Shown: positions 1-7,442 of the stretch, piece by piece
How positions within the stretch are numbered: position 1 is the stretch's first letter
Layout of the letters: every line of letters begins with the position of its first letter
Source of the DNA: Gracilimonas sp017641085
GTDB taxonomy: Bacteria > Bacteroidota > Rhodothermia > Balneolales > Balneolaceae
Assembly: GCF_046115515.1 (NCBI RefSeq)
Contig: NZ_CP175953.1
Length of the DNA stretch: 64,000 nt
Reading direction: 5' to 3' (one strand)
Notes under the pieces: model-generated
What the model was told of the DNA's origin: nothing
Seen by the model: only the letters and a program-made list of their open reading frames with translations
The model's database searches: none
Translations under genes and position numbers: made by a program

Positions 1-350
1 GCTGAAAGCTGGAACTTGGTATATATGGCCCAGTCATTCCAGTTGTTACGGAGGTTGGGGTCTAAATAATATTCATCTTCCTGAAGATCCGTTCGGTCAC
101 TTTCTACTCCGGGAACAAGTCCGTGCTGGGTATCTAACCTCATGTTTGGTACAATGCGCTGAGCCTGTGCCTGCTTGATCTGGTTTTCAGCAATTTCCAC
201 ATCCTGCCGTTGATATTTCATCTGCCCGGAGTTATCCAGGGCTTTATTCAGAAAGGTATTGAAATCGATTTGAAGAGTATCCTGAGCAAAACTCACTGGG
301 CTGAAGGCAAGCAGACAAGTAATAAGCGATAAAAGAATTCGTGCTGTCAT
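1..350 (-). CDS. TolC-like outer membrane efflux protein, N-terminal part only
   Basis: Partial gene cut by the left window edge. Only the first ~116 codons are visible. The ATG is at 348-350, and translation begins with a basic n-region, a hydrophobic stretch and a cut site ending SVSFAQ-like (FSPVSFAQD), which is a normal Sec signal peptide. The mature start has the helical pattern of TolC-family proteins (FNTFLNKALDNSGQMKYQ, then AENQIKQAQAQRIVPNMRL). In that family this is the first periplasmic helix pair, followed by a beta-strand region. TolC-type proteins form trimeric outer-membrane channels for efflux pumps or type I secretion. The partner pump genes would lie to the left, outside the window. 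A 97-bp gap with the tRNA terminator separates it from the ATP synthase cluster. The family call is from pattern only; the C-terminal half cannot be checked here. Confidence 0.7.
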   Translation of the reverse strand, partial: MTARILLSLITCLLAFSPVSFAQDTLQIDFNTFLNKALDNSGQMKYQRQDVEIAENQIKQAQAQRIVPNMRLDTQHGLVPGVESDRTDLQEDEYYLDPNLRNNWNDWAIYTKFQLS

Positions 351-419
351 ATTAATTTATTGGTTTGAGGCGTAAACGCATGCACGATGATATTATTTAA
401 AACCCATTATATAAAACAG

Positions 420-443
420 AAATAGCCCCAAAAGGGGCTATTT
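420..443 (-). terminator. Hairpin terminator after tRNA-Ser
   Basis: Perfect 10-bp inverted repeat (AAATAGCCCC at 420-429, GGGGCTATTT at 434-443) with a 4-nt loop. It lies 4 nt beyond the 3' end of the tRNA on the minus strand and is followed by an AT-rich stretch with TTTTAT. It probably ends the whole guaB-atp-tRNA transcription run. The T-tract is imperfect. Confidence 0.75.
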
Positions 444-447
444 ATTG

Positions 448-534
448 CGGAGAGCGAGGGATTCGAACCCCCGGAGACCGTGAGGCCTCAATGGTTTTCA
501 AGACCACCGCATTCGACCACTCTGCCAGCTCTCC
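448..534 (-). tRNA. tRNA-Ser (anticodon UGA)
   Basis: An 87-nt cloverleaf on the minus strand. The acceptor arms are GGAGAGC (534-528) and GCTCTCC (455-449), followed by discriminator G at 448, as expected for serine tRNA. The anticodon loop reads CTTGAAA with TGA at 500-498. The variable arm is long (class II), and the T-loop is GGTTCGAATCC. After the discriminator the DNA reads CAA, so CCA is not encoded and must be added by nucleotidyltransferase. The first tRNA base coincides with the last base of the atpG stop codon, so the tRNA is probably released from the atp mRNA by RNase P. Confidence 0.96.
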
Positions 535-1430
535 TAATTTTCACTCAGTGCTTGCGCACCGGATACAATCTCAGAAATTTCTGTGGTAATCGCACTTTGT
601 CGGGCCTGATTATACTCAAGTCGTAAATCTCGTTCGAGGTCCTTAGCATTTTCGGTTGCACTGTCCATTGCGGTCATTCGTGCGCCCTGCTCAGAAGCAT
701 TCGACTCAAGTACGGCTCGCCATAGCTGCATGTTTAAATGCAAAGGCAATAATCGATCTAATATTGCCTGCGAATTCGGCTCGTAAAGGTAATCAATAGC
801 TTGCTTAGATGCATTACCAGAATCACTTTTTGTGATATCCTCTGTATCTATAGGAAGCACCTTTTGAACTTTACGGTTCTGTGCAATTACAGACTTAAAT
901 TCATTATAGGCGATATATACTTCATCAAAATCACCATCAACAAATTGCGCTGTTGCAGCTTCCATTATTCTTGATGTAGCATCATACTTAATATCATCAA
1001 AAAAGCCGGGGAAGCTGTTAATTACGTTATACTTTCTTTTTTTGAAGTGAGCCGAAGCTTTCTTTCCAATGGTAACCAGTGATAATGTTTTATTATCCAG
1101 GTGATTTTGGAAATCACTATGCAAACGGCTTTCTACTTCTTTAAAAAGGTTGTTGTTGAACCCACCGCATAATCCGCGATCAGATCCCACAACGATAAAA
1201 AGTACATTTTTCACCTCTTCGGGTTTACGCATTACCGGATTGGTGGCACTGCTGTTATCAGCAAGCCGGCCTGCAACTTCTTCAATCTTAGAAGCATAAG
1301 GCCGCGTTTGGGTCATGCGGTCCTGGGCTTTTCTAAGCTTGGCAGCAGCTACCATCTTCATAGCTTTGGTAATCTGCTGCGTGTTATTTACAGATGATAT
1401 CCGGTTTCGTATGTCTCGAAGATTCGCCAT
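534..1430 (-). CDS. atpG: F0F1 ATP synthase subunit gamma
   Basis: 298 residues, the usual length for the gamma subunit, which is the rotor shaft inside the alpha3-beta3 head. The N-terminus (MANLRDIRNRISSVNNTQQI, then TKAMKMVAAAKLRKAQ) and the C-terminus (ASEQGARMTAMDSATENA, then LEYNQARQSAITTEI) are the two signature coiled-coil helices. The Rossmann-like middle contains SDRGLCGGFN. It is the last protein gene of the atp cluster, 13 nt after atpA. Its TAG stop (536-534) shares one base with the tRNA-Ser gene. No atpD or atpC follows, unlike the enterobacterial order. Confidence 0.98.
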   Translation of the reverse strand: MANLRDIRNRISSVNNTQQITKAMKMVAAAKLRKAQDRMTQTRPYASKIEEVAGRLADNSSATNPVMRKPEEVKNVLFIVVGSDRGLCGGFNNNLFKEVESRLHSDFQNHLDNKTLSLVTIGKKASAHFKKRKYNVINSFPGFFDDIKYDATSRIMEAATAQFVDGDFDEVYIAYNEFKSVIAQNRKVQKVLPIDTEDITKSDSGNASKQAIDYLYEPNSQAILDRLLPLHLNMQLWRAVLESNASEQGARMTAMDSATENAKDLERDLRLEYNQARQSAITTEISEIVSGAQALSEN

Positions 1431-1443
1431 CTATGCTAATTCT

Positions 1444-3054
1444 TTAGTTGGTTGCTGTAACCTGATCAATTACGGATTCCGCTACTTCTATAAGCTGGCT
1501 GCCAAAAGTGTCATCTAAAACACCGCTTTGTGCCAATTTGCTCATCTCATCTTCATACTTGATGCCAACAGTTTCAAGGTACTGGCTCTCAAACTCTTCA
1601 ATTTGTTCTACAGCAAGCTTATCAAGCAGGCCTTCGTCATTAATTTTCAGAAGGGCGATTTGCTGTTCAACAGGCAGCGGTTGGTAAACATCTTGCTTAA
1701 GCAGCTCTACCGTACGCTCCCCTTTACGAAGCTGTGCCTGAGTGGAAGCATCCAAATCAGAACCGAATTTAGCAAAAGCTTCCAGCTCACGATACTGCGC
1801 AAGGTCAAGCTTCAGTGTACCGGAAAGTTTCTTCATGGATTTCACCTGTGCAGATCCACCTACACGAGATACCGAAGTACCTACGTCGATAGCGGGACGA
1901 ATACCCTGGTTAAACAGATCTGTATCAAGGAAGATCTGGCCATCAGTAATAGAAATTACGTTGGTTGGGATATAAGCAGATACGTCACCGGCCTGGGTTT
2001 CAATAACCGGAAGTGCAGTTAATGAACCACCGCCTTTTACTTTAGGACGCAGCTCGTCAGGAATGTTATTAATTGACTGAGCTACCTTATCATCATTAAT
2101 GATTTTCGCTGCACGCTCCAAAAGCCGGCTGTGCAGGTAAAATACATCACCAGGATAAGCTTCACGGCCCGGAGGTCGTTTCAGCAACAGGGAAAGCTCA
2201 CGATAAGCGACCGCCTGCTTGGAAAGGTCATCATAAATTACCAGTGCATGTCGGCCGGTATCGCGGAAATACTCACCAATAGTGGCTCCGGCAAAAGGCG
2301 CAATGTAACGCATAGGTGCAGAAGCACTGGCAGGAGCCGATACGATTGTGGTATAGTCCATAGCTCCGTTTTCTTCCAGAACCTTACGAATTCCGGCAAC
2401 GGTTGAACCTTTTTGACCAACGGCCACATAGATACAGTGAACTGGTTTTTCAGTACCCTGTGTAGCTTTCTGGTTAATGATGGTATCAACGGCTACAGAG
2501 GTTTTTCCTGTTTGTCGGTCACCAATAATCAACTCACGCTGACCACGGCCGATTGGAATCAAAGAGTCAATAGATTTCAGACCTGTTTGAAGGGGCTCTT
2601 TTACCGGCTCACGGTAAATTACACCCGGAGCTTTACGCTCAAGCGGAAGTCGAATAGTGTCGCCGCTTACGGCACCTTTACCGTCAATGGGATTACCCAG
2701 TGGATCAATCACACGCCCAAGCAGGCCTTCACCTACGTTGATAGACGCGATATCTTTAGTTCGTTTTACGGTGTGCCCTTCCTGAACAGCACTTGATGAA
2801 CCGAAGAGTACGATACCAACGTTATCTTCCTCCAGGTTAAGTACCATTCCGGTTACAGGTTCGCCTTTTTCATTTTTTGAATCCGGCAGTTCAACCAATT
2901 CACCGGCCTGCACTTTAGAAAGCCCATACACGCGAGCGATACCGTCACCCACTTCGAGTACGGTACCTACATCGTAGGTATCAGCTTCGTTGTCAAAGCC
3001 TGATAATTGTTTTCGTAATATGGCTGAAACTTCGTCTGGTCTGACTTGACTCAT
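1444..3054 (-). CDS. atpA: F0F1 ATP synthase subunit alpha
   Basis: 536 residues. This is the non-catalytic nucleotide-binding subunit of the F1 head. The P-loop GDRQTGKT is at residues 178-185. The family signature is seen as PAIDVGTSVSRVGGSAQ, and the arginine-finger region lies in that segment. An N-terminal beta-barrel (about 25-95), a central nucleotide-binding domain (about 96-380) and a C-terminal helical domain are in the normal order. It starts MSQVRPDEVSAILRKQL with ATG at 3052-3054, 31 nt after atpH. The length is slightly above the common 500-515, with a short C-terminal tail (GSQLIEVAESVIDQVTATN) as in other Bacteroidota-like enzymes. Confidence 0.98.
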   Translation of the reverse strand: MSQVRPDEVSAILRKQLSGFDNEADTYDVGTVLEVGDGIARVYGLSKVQAGELVELPDSKNEKGEPVTGMVLNLEEDNVGIVLFGSSSAVQEGHTVKRTKDIASINVGEGLLGRVIDPLGNPIDGKGAVSGDTIRLPLERKAPGVIYREPVKEPLQTGLKSIDSLIPIGRGQRELIIGDRQTGKTSVAVDTIINQKATQGTEKPVHCIYVAVGQKGSTVAGIRKVLEENGAMDYTTIVSAPASASAPMRYIAPFAGATIGEYFRDTGRHALVIYDDLSKQAVAYRELSLLLKRPPGREAYPGDVFYLHSRLLERAAKIINDDKVAQSINNIPDELRPKVKGGGSLTALPVIETQAGDVSAYIPTNVISITDGQIFLDTDLFNQGIRPAIDVGTSVSRVGGSAQVKSMKKLSGTLKLDLAQYRELEAFAKFGSDLDASTQAQLRKGERTVELLKQDVYQPLPVEQQIALLKINDEGLLDKLAVEQIEEFESQYLETVGIKYEDEMSKLAQSGVLDDTFGSQLIEVAESVIDQVTATN

Positions 3055-3085
3055 TGTAATCTAAGATTAATAAAACTGTTTTAAT

Positions 3086-3634
3086 TTATTCCGTTGCTGT
3101 ATTCAGGAATACATCTTCAAGCTGTTCCAATTTATGCTTGATGGTACCGTCAATAACTGTATCAGCTATTTTTATGGCCATACCGCCTTTCAGGTCTTCC
3201 TGCACTTTAACTGTGATATTCACCTTTTTACCGGTTACATCTTCCAGTCTTTTTATGACCTGATCTTTTTGCTTGTCATCCAGTTCGTTGGCAACAAACA
3301 CTTCTGCTTCTATGATGCCTGCATATTCATTGTAGATATCAGTAAAAGCATGCGTTATTTCGCCAATAATGTTTTGACGATTTTTACGCGCAATCAGGTT
3401 GACAAACCTAAACACCAGTTCACTAACTTTTCCTTCGAAAAGAGCTTCCAGTGCATTTGCTTTTTTATCTGGCTTGATAACCGGGCTCTTCAGAAATAAC
3501 TGCAGATCACGGGATCCTTCAACGGTGTTCTTTATGAATTGAACATCCTCGAAGGTGCGCTCTACTGCATCCTGTTCTTTAGCGAGCCCTAAAAGTGCAG
3601 TAGCGTAACGGCGTGCCGCTTTAGATACCAGCAT
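3086..3634 (-). CDS. atpH: F0F1 ATP synthase subunit delta
   Basis: 182 residues, the usual size of subunit delta (OSCP), which ties the peripheral b stalk to the top of the F1 head. The N-terminal helical bundle starts MLVSKAARRYATALLGLAKE. The C-terminal conserved segment includes VKVQEDLKGGMAIKIADTVI, matching the family signature (L-I-G-G-hydrophobic-D-G). It sits between atpF (9-nt gap) and atpA (31-nt gap), the standard place. The delta identity is secure from both ends of the sequence. Confidence 0.96.
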   Translation of the reverse strand: MLVSKAARRYATALLGLAKEQDAVERTFEDVQFIKNTVEGSRDLQLFLKSPVIKPDKKANALEALFEGKVSELVFRFVNLIARKNRQNIIGEITHAFTDIYNEYAGIIEAEVFVANELDDKQKDQVIKRLEDVTGKKVNITVKVQEDLKGGMAIKIADTVIDGTIKHKLEQLEDVFLNTATE

Positions 3635-3643
3635 GAATTATTA

Positions 3644-4156
3644 TTAGTTTTTTGGAAGGTTAGATAAAAAATTATCTACCAGCTTGTTATTTTTTTCACT
3701 GTCAAGTTCGGCATCAATGATAATAGAAGCTGATTCTACGGCAAGTTTTGCCACTTCTTTCCTCAATTCAACCAAAGCTTGTTTCTTTTCTTGTTCAATA
3801 GAGGTGCGAGCTTGCTCAATAAGTTGATCAGCATCTTCCTTAGCTTTCTTAATACGTTCTGCACGTATCAATTCAGCTTCCTCTACTGCTTCTTTTCGAA
3901 TCTGTTGTGCTTTTACTTCTGCTTCCCGAAGAGCTTTCTCATTATCTTTAGAGATTTTCTCAGCTTTCGCTAATGCATTCTCAGCGGATTCTAAAGACTC
4001 CTTAATATTTCGCTCTCGTTCTTGGAGCGCCGTCATAATTGGCGGTACAGCATATTTTGTCATCACCCAGACAAATACAATCATGGATATCAAAATCCAT
4101 AATGCAAAACCTGTATTAAATGACAGAAAACTGCCGCCTGCTAAAAGTAGAGTCAT
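3644..4156 (-). CDS. atpF: F0F1 ATP synthase subunit b
   Basis: 170 residues. One transmembrane helix (about 15-38, FALWILISMIVFVWVMTKYA) is followed by PPIMTALQERERNIKESLE and a long charged coiled coil with heptads of Ala, Glu and Lys. This is the classic layout of the peripheral stalk subunit b. Only one b-type gene is present, so a homodimer is expected rather than the b/b' pair of phototrophs. It is 13 nt downstream of atpE and 9 nt upstream of atpH. Confidence 0.97.
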   Translation of the reverse strand: MTLLLAGGSFLSFNTGFALWILISMIVFVWVMTKYAVPPIMTALQERERNIKESLESAENALAKAEKISKDNEKALREAEVKAQQIRKEAVEEAELIRAERIKKAKEDADQLIEQARTSIEQEKKQALVELRKEVAKLAVESASIIIDAELDSEKNNKLVDNFLSNLPKN

Positions 4157-4169
4157 CTTCTACCTGTTT

Positions 4170-4391
4170 TTATACTTGGATTCCAAGAGCAAGAAGAATA
4201 CAAATAACTGCACCAAGAAGGGCAACACCCTCAATGAAAGCTGCAGTTAAGATCATTGCACCACGAATATCACCTGAAGCTTCAGGTTGGCGTGCAATGC
4301 TTTCCGTAGCTGCTTTACCGATCATTCCGATACCGATTCCGGCACCAATTGCCACGATTCCAGCACCAATACCAGCTGCTAATAGTCCCAT
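4170..4391 (-). CDS. atpE: F0F1 ATP synthase subunit c (proton ring)
   Basis: 73 residues forming a helical hairpin: a Gly/Ala-rich first helix (GIGAGIVAIGAGIGIGMIG), a polar loop ARQPE (33-37) and a second helix carrying the ion-binding Glu54 (FIEGVALLGAV). The loop RQP is the contact to gamma/epsilon. The residues after Glu54 are Gly and Val, not the Ser/Thr ligands found in sodium-type rings, so proton coupling is inferred. It lies between atpB and atpF with short gaps. Confidence 0.97.
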   Translation of the reverse strand: MGLLAAGIGAGIVAIGAGIGIGMIGKAATESIARQPEASGDIRGAMILTAAFIEGVALLGAVICILLALGIQV

Positions 4392-4435
4392 AGTTCTATA
4401 AGTTTGTTTATTTAGTTATTGTTGTGTTTATATAA

Positions 4436-5500
4436 TTATGCTTTTTCAGCAATATGTTCTGTATGATATCCTTCTTCCGCATGCGCATGATCTTCTGCTG
4501 CCATTCCAATAAAAACAGCTGAGAGCAGAGCAAATATGTAAGCTTGTAATAGAGCTACGAATGCCTTTAGTGCGTATAGTGCGGCTGTTAATGCAACAGA
4601 AACCACACTTACTCCATAACCGGCCGCGGCCCCAAATGCTTCTGCAAAAATAAAGATCAATCCCAATACTGCTATAATCATGATCTTACCGGATAACATG
4701 TTTGCGAAAAGTCGAATAGCAAGCGCAAAAGGCTTGGTAAAAATCCCAAGTATTTCAACAGGCGTCAGAATTGCGCGAACCCAGGTTGGCACTCCTGGGA
4801 ACCAAAATATATGCGCCCAATAATCTTTTGTACCGCTAAACTGGGTAATAAAGAATGTGATAACAGCTAATGTACCTGTCACGGTAAGGTCGGCTGTAGC
4901 AGTTGCTGCCCAAGGCAACAAGCCAAACAGGTTCATAAATGATATTCCCATGAATACCGTAAATAAATATGGTACGTAACGATCCGCCTTAGTTTTATCA
5001 ATATTTTCTCTTGCAATATCGTCCCTTACAAAGACAAATAGAATCTCAAAAATATTCTGTAACGCTCCTTTTGGTTCAACGTTACTACCAATCCCCTTTT
5101 TATAACGATTAGCCATATATATAGTTAACCAAATTACGGCGCCAAGGCTGAACCAAAAATAGATTAGGTGAGAGGTAATGGAAAGATCAATTATCATGCT
5201 TCCACTTACCGGCTTAATAACACCGCCAATCGCCTCAAAGTCACTTGAAGAAGCAGCAGATTTTGTACTTGAATAGAAGCTTAAGCTTTTCACTCCATCC
5301 TGGCTTTCCCAAAAGAAAATGCGTGGCAGGTAAAGCTTAGCACCAAATGCTTTGAAATAGTCATGATCTGCAACAGTTCCAACAATATCGATAACAGGTT
5401 CATCATCAGAGTTATCCTGAGTATCACTTGCGAATGTATTTGAGGTGCTAATCGATAAAAATAAAAGAGTTAAAAAAACTCGACGCAGGGTTTGAACCAT
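4436..5500 (-). CDS. atpB: F0F1 ATP synthase subunit a
   Basis: 354 residues from the chosen ATG at 5498-5500. A longer reading from a TTG at 5563 would overlap atpI, whereas the ATG leaves an 8-nt gap after atpI and exposes a clean signal peptide (MVQTLRRVFLTLLFLSIS, then NTFAS). A periplasmic stretch of about 100 residues precedes the membrane helices. This N-terminal extension is common in Bacteroidota-like enzymes and absent in E. coli. The proton-channel helix with the essential arginine is seen as KPFALAIRLFANMLSGK. A His-rich C-terminal tail (DHAHAEEGYHTEHIAE) ends the protein. Subunit a forms the half-channels next to the c ring. Confidence 0.96.
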   Translation of the reverse strand: MVQTLRRVFLTLLFLSISTSNTFASDTQDNSDDEPVIDIVGTVADHDYFKAFGAKLYLPRIFFWESQDGVKSLSFYSSTKSAASSSDFEAIGGVIKPVSGSMIIDLSITSHLIYFWFSLGAVIWLTIYMANRYKKGIGSNVEPKGALQNIFEILFVFVRDDIARENIDKTKADRYVPYLFTVFMGISFMNLFGLLPWAATATADLTVTGTLAVITFFITQFSGTKDYWAHIFWFPGVPTWVRAILTPVEILGIFTKPFALAIRLFANMLSGKIMIIAVLGLIFIFAEAFGAAAGYGVSVVSVALTAALYALKAFVALLQAYIFALLSAVFIGMAAEDHAHAEEGYHTEHIAEKA

Positions 5501-5508
5501 TTTAACTG

Positions 5509-5886
5509 CTACTCTTTTTGTAGAATTTTGTTTAAAAAAATCATTTCCGTTACAGATTGGCAAAGATAGGAAATTATGAAACTAACTGTAAAGTATAATT
5601 CATCAATTTTTGTTACTCCAAGCAAAATTCCAAACAAAGCTAATACCAATAAAAACCTGATCGCAATTGAAAAGAAAAAAATCTGCGTAAACAGCTTATT
5701 ATCTGCATTTTTAAAATTATCAAAGACCCATGCACTGCTACTCACAAAAATGGCGCTGAGTGTTATACCTGATAAAACCGCTACCCCCTCTTGTTCACCA
5801 ACAATAAAAAAGCTCAAACTTGCGAGCATCAGCAGTCCTGAAAAGTATACTGTTCCTTTTAGAACTGAATTATTAAGATTAATCAT
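5509..5886 (-). CDS. atpI: ATP synthase subunit I-like membrane protein
   Basis: 125 residues from ATG at 5884-5886. The upstream TTG reading is rejected because this ATG overlaps the atpZ stop as ATGATTAA, a typical coupling arrangement. Four hydrophobic segments are visible (around 13-30, 36-55, 72-92, 96-118). Size, membrane topology and place between atpZ and atpB fit AtpI, which helps assemble the c ring. Sequence conservation in this family is low, so the call rests mostly on context and topology. Confidence 0.75.
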   Translation of the reverse strand: MINLNNSVLKGTVYFSGLLMLASLSFFIVGEQEGVAVLSGITLSAIFVSSSAWVFDNFKNADNKLFTQIFFFSIAIRFLLVLALFGILLGVTKIDELYFTVSFIISYLCQSVTEMIFLNKILQKE

Positions 5887-6100
5887 TATCCCGATTATTG
5901 AGCTTTCTGTTGATTCGAGCAATCATTAATCCAAAGATTATCATCCCTGCCAAAACCCCCAGTAATATAAATATTGGGGATGTTTCGAAATATTTATCCA
6001 GTAAATACCCGGCTAAGAGAGGGATGACAAGGGAAGCTGCGATCTCAGCTCCCAAGCCCAGATATTCCATGTATTTTTGTGGAAGAATATTCTTTGACAA
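5879..6100 (-). CDS. AtpZ/AtpI-family two-helix membrane protein
   Basis: 73 residues with two transmembrane helices. The first half reads YLGLGAEIAASLVIPLLAGYL followed by LDKYFETSPIF and a second helix FILLGVLAGMIIFGLMI. This G-[hydrophobic]-E/G-LLDKxFxTxPxF pattern is typical of the small AtpZ-type proteins encoded ahead of atpI and atpB. In other bacteria AtpZ and AtpI act together in F0 assembly, possibly with magnesium or calcium handling. It overlaps atpI by 8 nt and starts 4 nt after the bactofilin stop. Confidence 0.85.
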   Translation of the reverse strand: MSKNILPQKYMEYLGLGAEIAASLVIPLLAGYLLDKYFETSPIFILLGVLAGMIIFGLMIARINRKLNNRDND

Positions 6101-6104
6101 TGAA

Positions 6105-6545
6105 TCAGGAGGTACTCTTTACTTTGGTATCGTTCACGTAGTCGGAATCACTGGATTGAGAAAGTGATTTTGCGTCAGTACCCATCCGGCAAGAACCGTT
6201 TATCTGAGCACCTTCTTCTACGATGAGGGTTTTGGTGTAGATATTTCCGTCAATAACGGCACTTTCTCTTAGCGTAAGTTTGCCTGAAACTTTCACCTCT
6301 CCTTCTACTTTTCCGGCAATATCGGCATCAGCTGAGGTAATGTTTCCTATAATTTTACCATTGCCGGTTACAATCAATTTCCCTTTTGAAACAGCTTCGC
6401 CTTCAACAGTACCAGCAATTCTGATATCTGTTTGTGAGCTCAGGTCCCCTTTTAATTTTGTACCCTCACTTAAAATATTAACTGATGGTGAGCTATTTGA
6501 ATTCTCAGAACCGTTATTAGGTGTAGATTTTCTATTGTTTAACAT
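6105..6545 (-). CDS. Bactofilin (polymer-forming cytoskeletal protein)
   Basis: 146 residues. A disordered N-tail (NNGSENSNSSPSVNILSEG) and C-tail flank a central domain (about 28-125) made of repeated short beta strands, e.g. LKGDLSSQTDIRIAGTVEGE, then GKLIVTGNGKIIGNI, VEGEVKVSGKLTLRESAVI and DGNIYTKTLIVEEGAQING. This right-handed beta-helix is the bactofilin (DUF583) fold. Bactofilins form membrane-associated filaments and in several bacteria recruit M23 endopeptidases to shape the wall. The gene directly upstream encodes such an M23 protein (9-nt gap), supporting a functional pair. Downstream, atpZ starts 4 nt on. Confidence 0.93.
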   Translation of the reverse strand: MLNNRKSTPNNGSENSNSSPSVNILSEGTKLKGDLSSQTDIRIAGTVEGEAVSKGKLIVTGNGKIIGNITSADADIAGKVEGEVKVSGKLTLRESAVIDGNIYTKTLIVEEGAQINGSCRMGTDAKSLSQSSDSDYVNDTKVKSTS

Positions 6546-6554
6546 AACTTGATT

Positions 6555-7412
6555 TTATTTGATTAAATAGACTTCCGGATTTTGAGGTACTCCATTTTTC
6601 CAGATCTCAAAATGAAGATGCGGTCCGGTACTTAAGACTCCGGCGTTTCCAATTTCGCCTAAAATATCTCCTTTCAGTACCAGGTCGCCTTCCTTCTTAT
6701 TTAATTTAGCAAGGTGTTTATAGGTTGTAACCACACCTTCACTATGTTGCACGGATATTACATATCCATTGTTAATTGTCCAACTGCTATTGAAAACGGA
6801 ACCGTCAGCAATATTTATGACAGGCTCGTTGTTTTTTGTGGCTATGTCTAAGCCATAATGTTCATCGTCGGGCATATACCCACGGGTTAATGAGCCCTGT
6901 ACCGGATACTTCGCCGGGAAATCAGGTGCTGTTTTAGATACATTGGAAAATAAGACTTCATTTTGGCTGAGCCGGTTAAATTGCCCGGATTCATCAAAGT
7001 TTATAAAATCAGAATTCTGAAAAGGGTCATTAGGATCAAACAAGTTATCAAAGCGTTCGTCCATGACCAGTGTAGTATCAATACTCAACCGGATTATGTT
7101 CTTCATTTCCCGCAGCTGCATATCCCGCTGGCGAAGGGAATCTTCAAGGGCAATGGCTTTCTCTGTAACTTCCAAAATCTGCGCACGAATTTCAGCATCA
7201 TCGGTACTGTAAAGCAACCCACCCAACGGGGTCAACATAAAAACTAGCGCTACAAAAATCGCAAATACAGTGGATATCCCCAAAATCATACCAAACAAAC
7301 CATTGGGATACACCATATAGGAATTATCCTCATCTGGCTTGGAGTCATCCAGCAAAATCACTGTGATTTTCTTCTGTCGCTGTTCAAATAATTTTTTAAG
7401 CAGATCAATCAT
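6555..7412 (-). CDS. M23 family metallopeptidase, membrane anchored
   Basis: 285 residues. A cytoplasmic N-terminus (1-35) is followed by one transmembrane helix (about 37-61), a short coiled coil (about 72-105) and a C-terminal LytM domain (about 165-280). Zinc-binding and catalytic motifs are intact: His185-x-x-x-Asp189 (HYGLD), His233 (YKHL) and His265-Leu-His267 (GPHLHFEIW). The protein is therefore likely an active peptidoglycan endopeptidase facing the periplasm. The cytoplasmic N-tail could bind the bactofilin encoded 9 nt downstream, as in known LmdC/BacA-type pairs; that is inference from order and topology. A 30-nt gap separates it from the glycosyltransferase gene. Confidence 0.93.
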   Translation of the reverse strand: MIDLLKKLFEQRQKKITVILLDDSKPDEDNSYMVYPNGLFGMILGISTVFAIFVALVFMLTPLGGLLYSTDDAEIRAQILEVTEKAIALEDSLRQRDMQLREMKNIIRLSIDTTLVMDERFDNLFDPNDPFQNSDFINFDESGQFNRLSQNEVLFSNVSKTAPDFPAKYPVQGSLTRGYMPDDEHYGLDIATKNNEPVINIADGSVFNSSWTINNGYVISVQHSEGVVTTYKHLAKLNKKEGDLVLKGDILGEIGNAGVLSTGPHLHFEIWKNGVPQNPEVYLIK

Positions 7413-7442
7413 CGCTTTCCAAGTTACTACAATACAATCTAT

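Noticed and set aside
4170..4391. Sodium-type ATP synthase c ring
   Set aside because: Residues after Glu54 are Gly and Val rather than the Ser/Thr sodium ligands, and no Gln/Glu pair is in the first helix.
5501..5563. N-terminal extension of atpB from a TTG
   Set aside because: It would overlap atpI and bury the signal peptide seen from the ATG at 5500.
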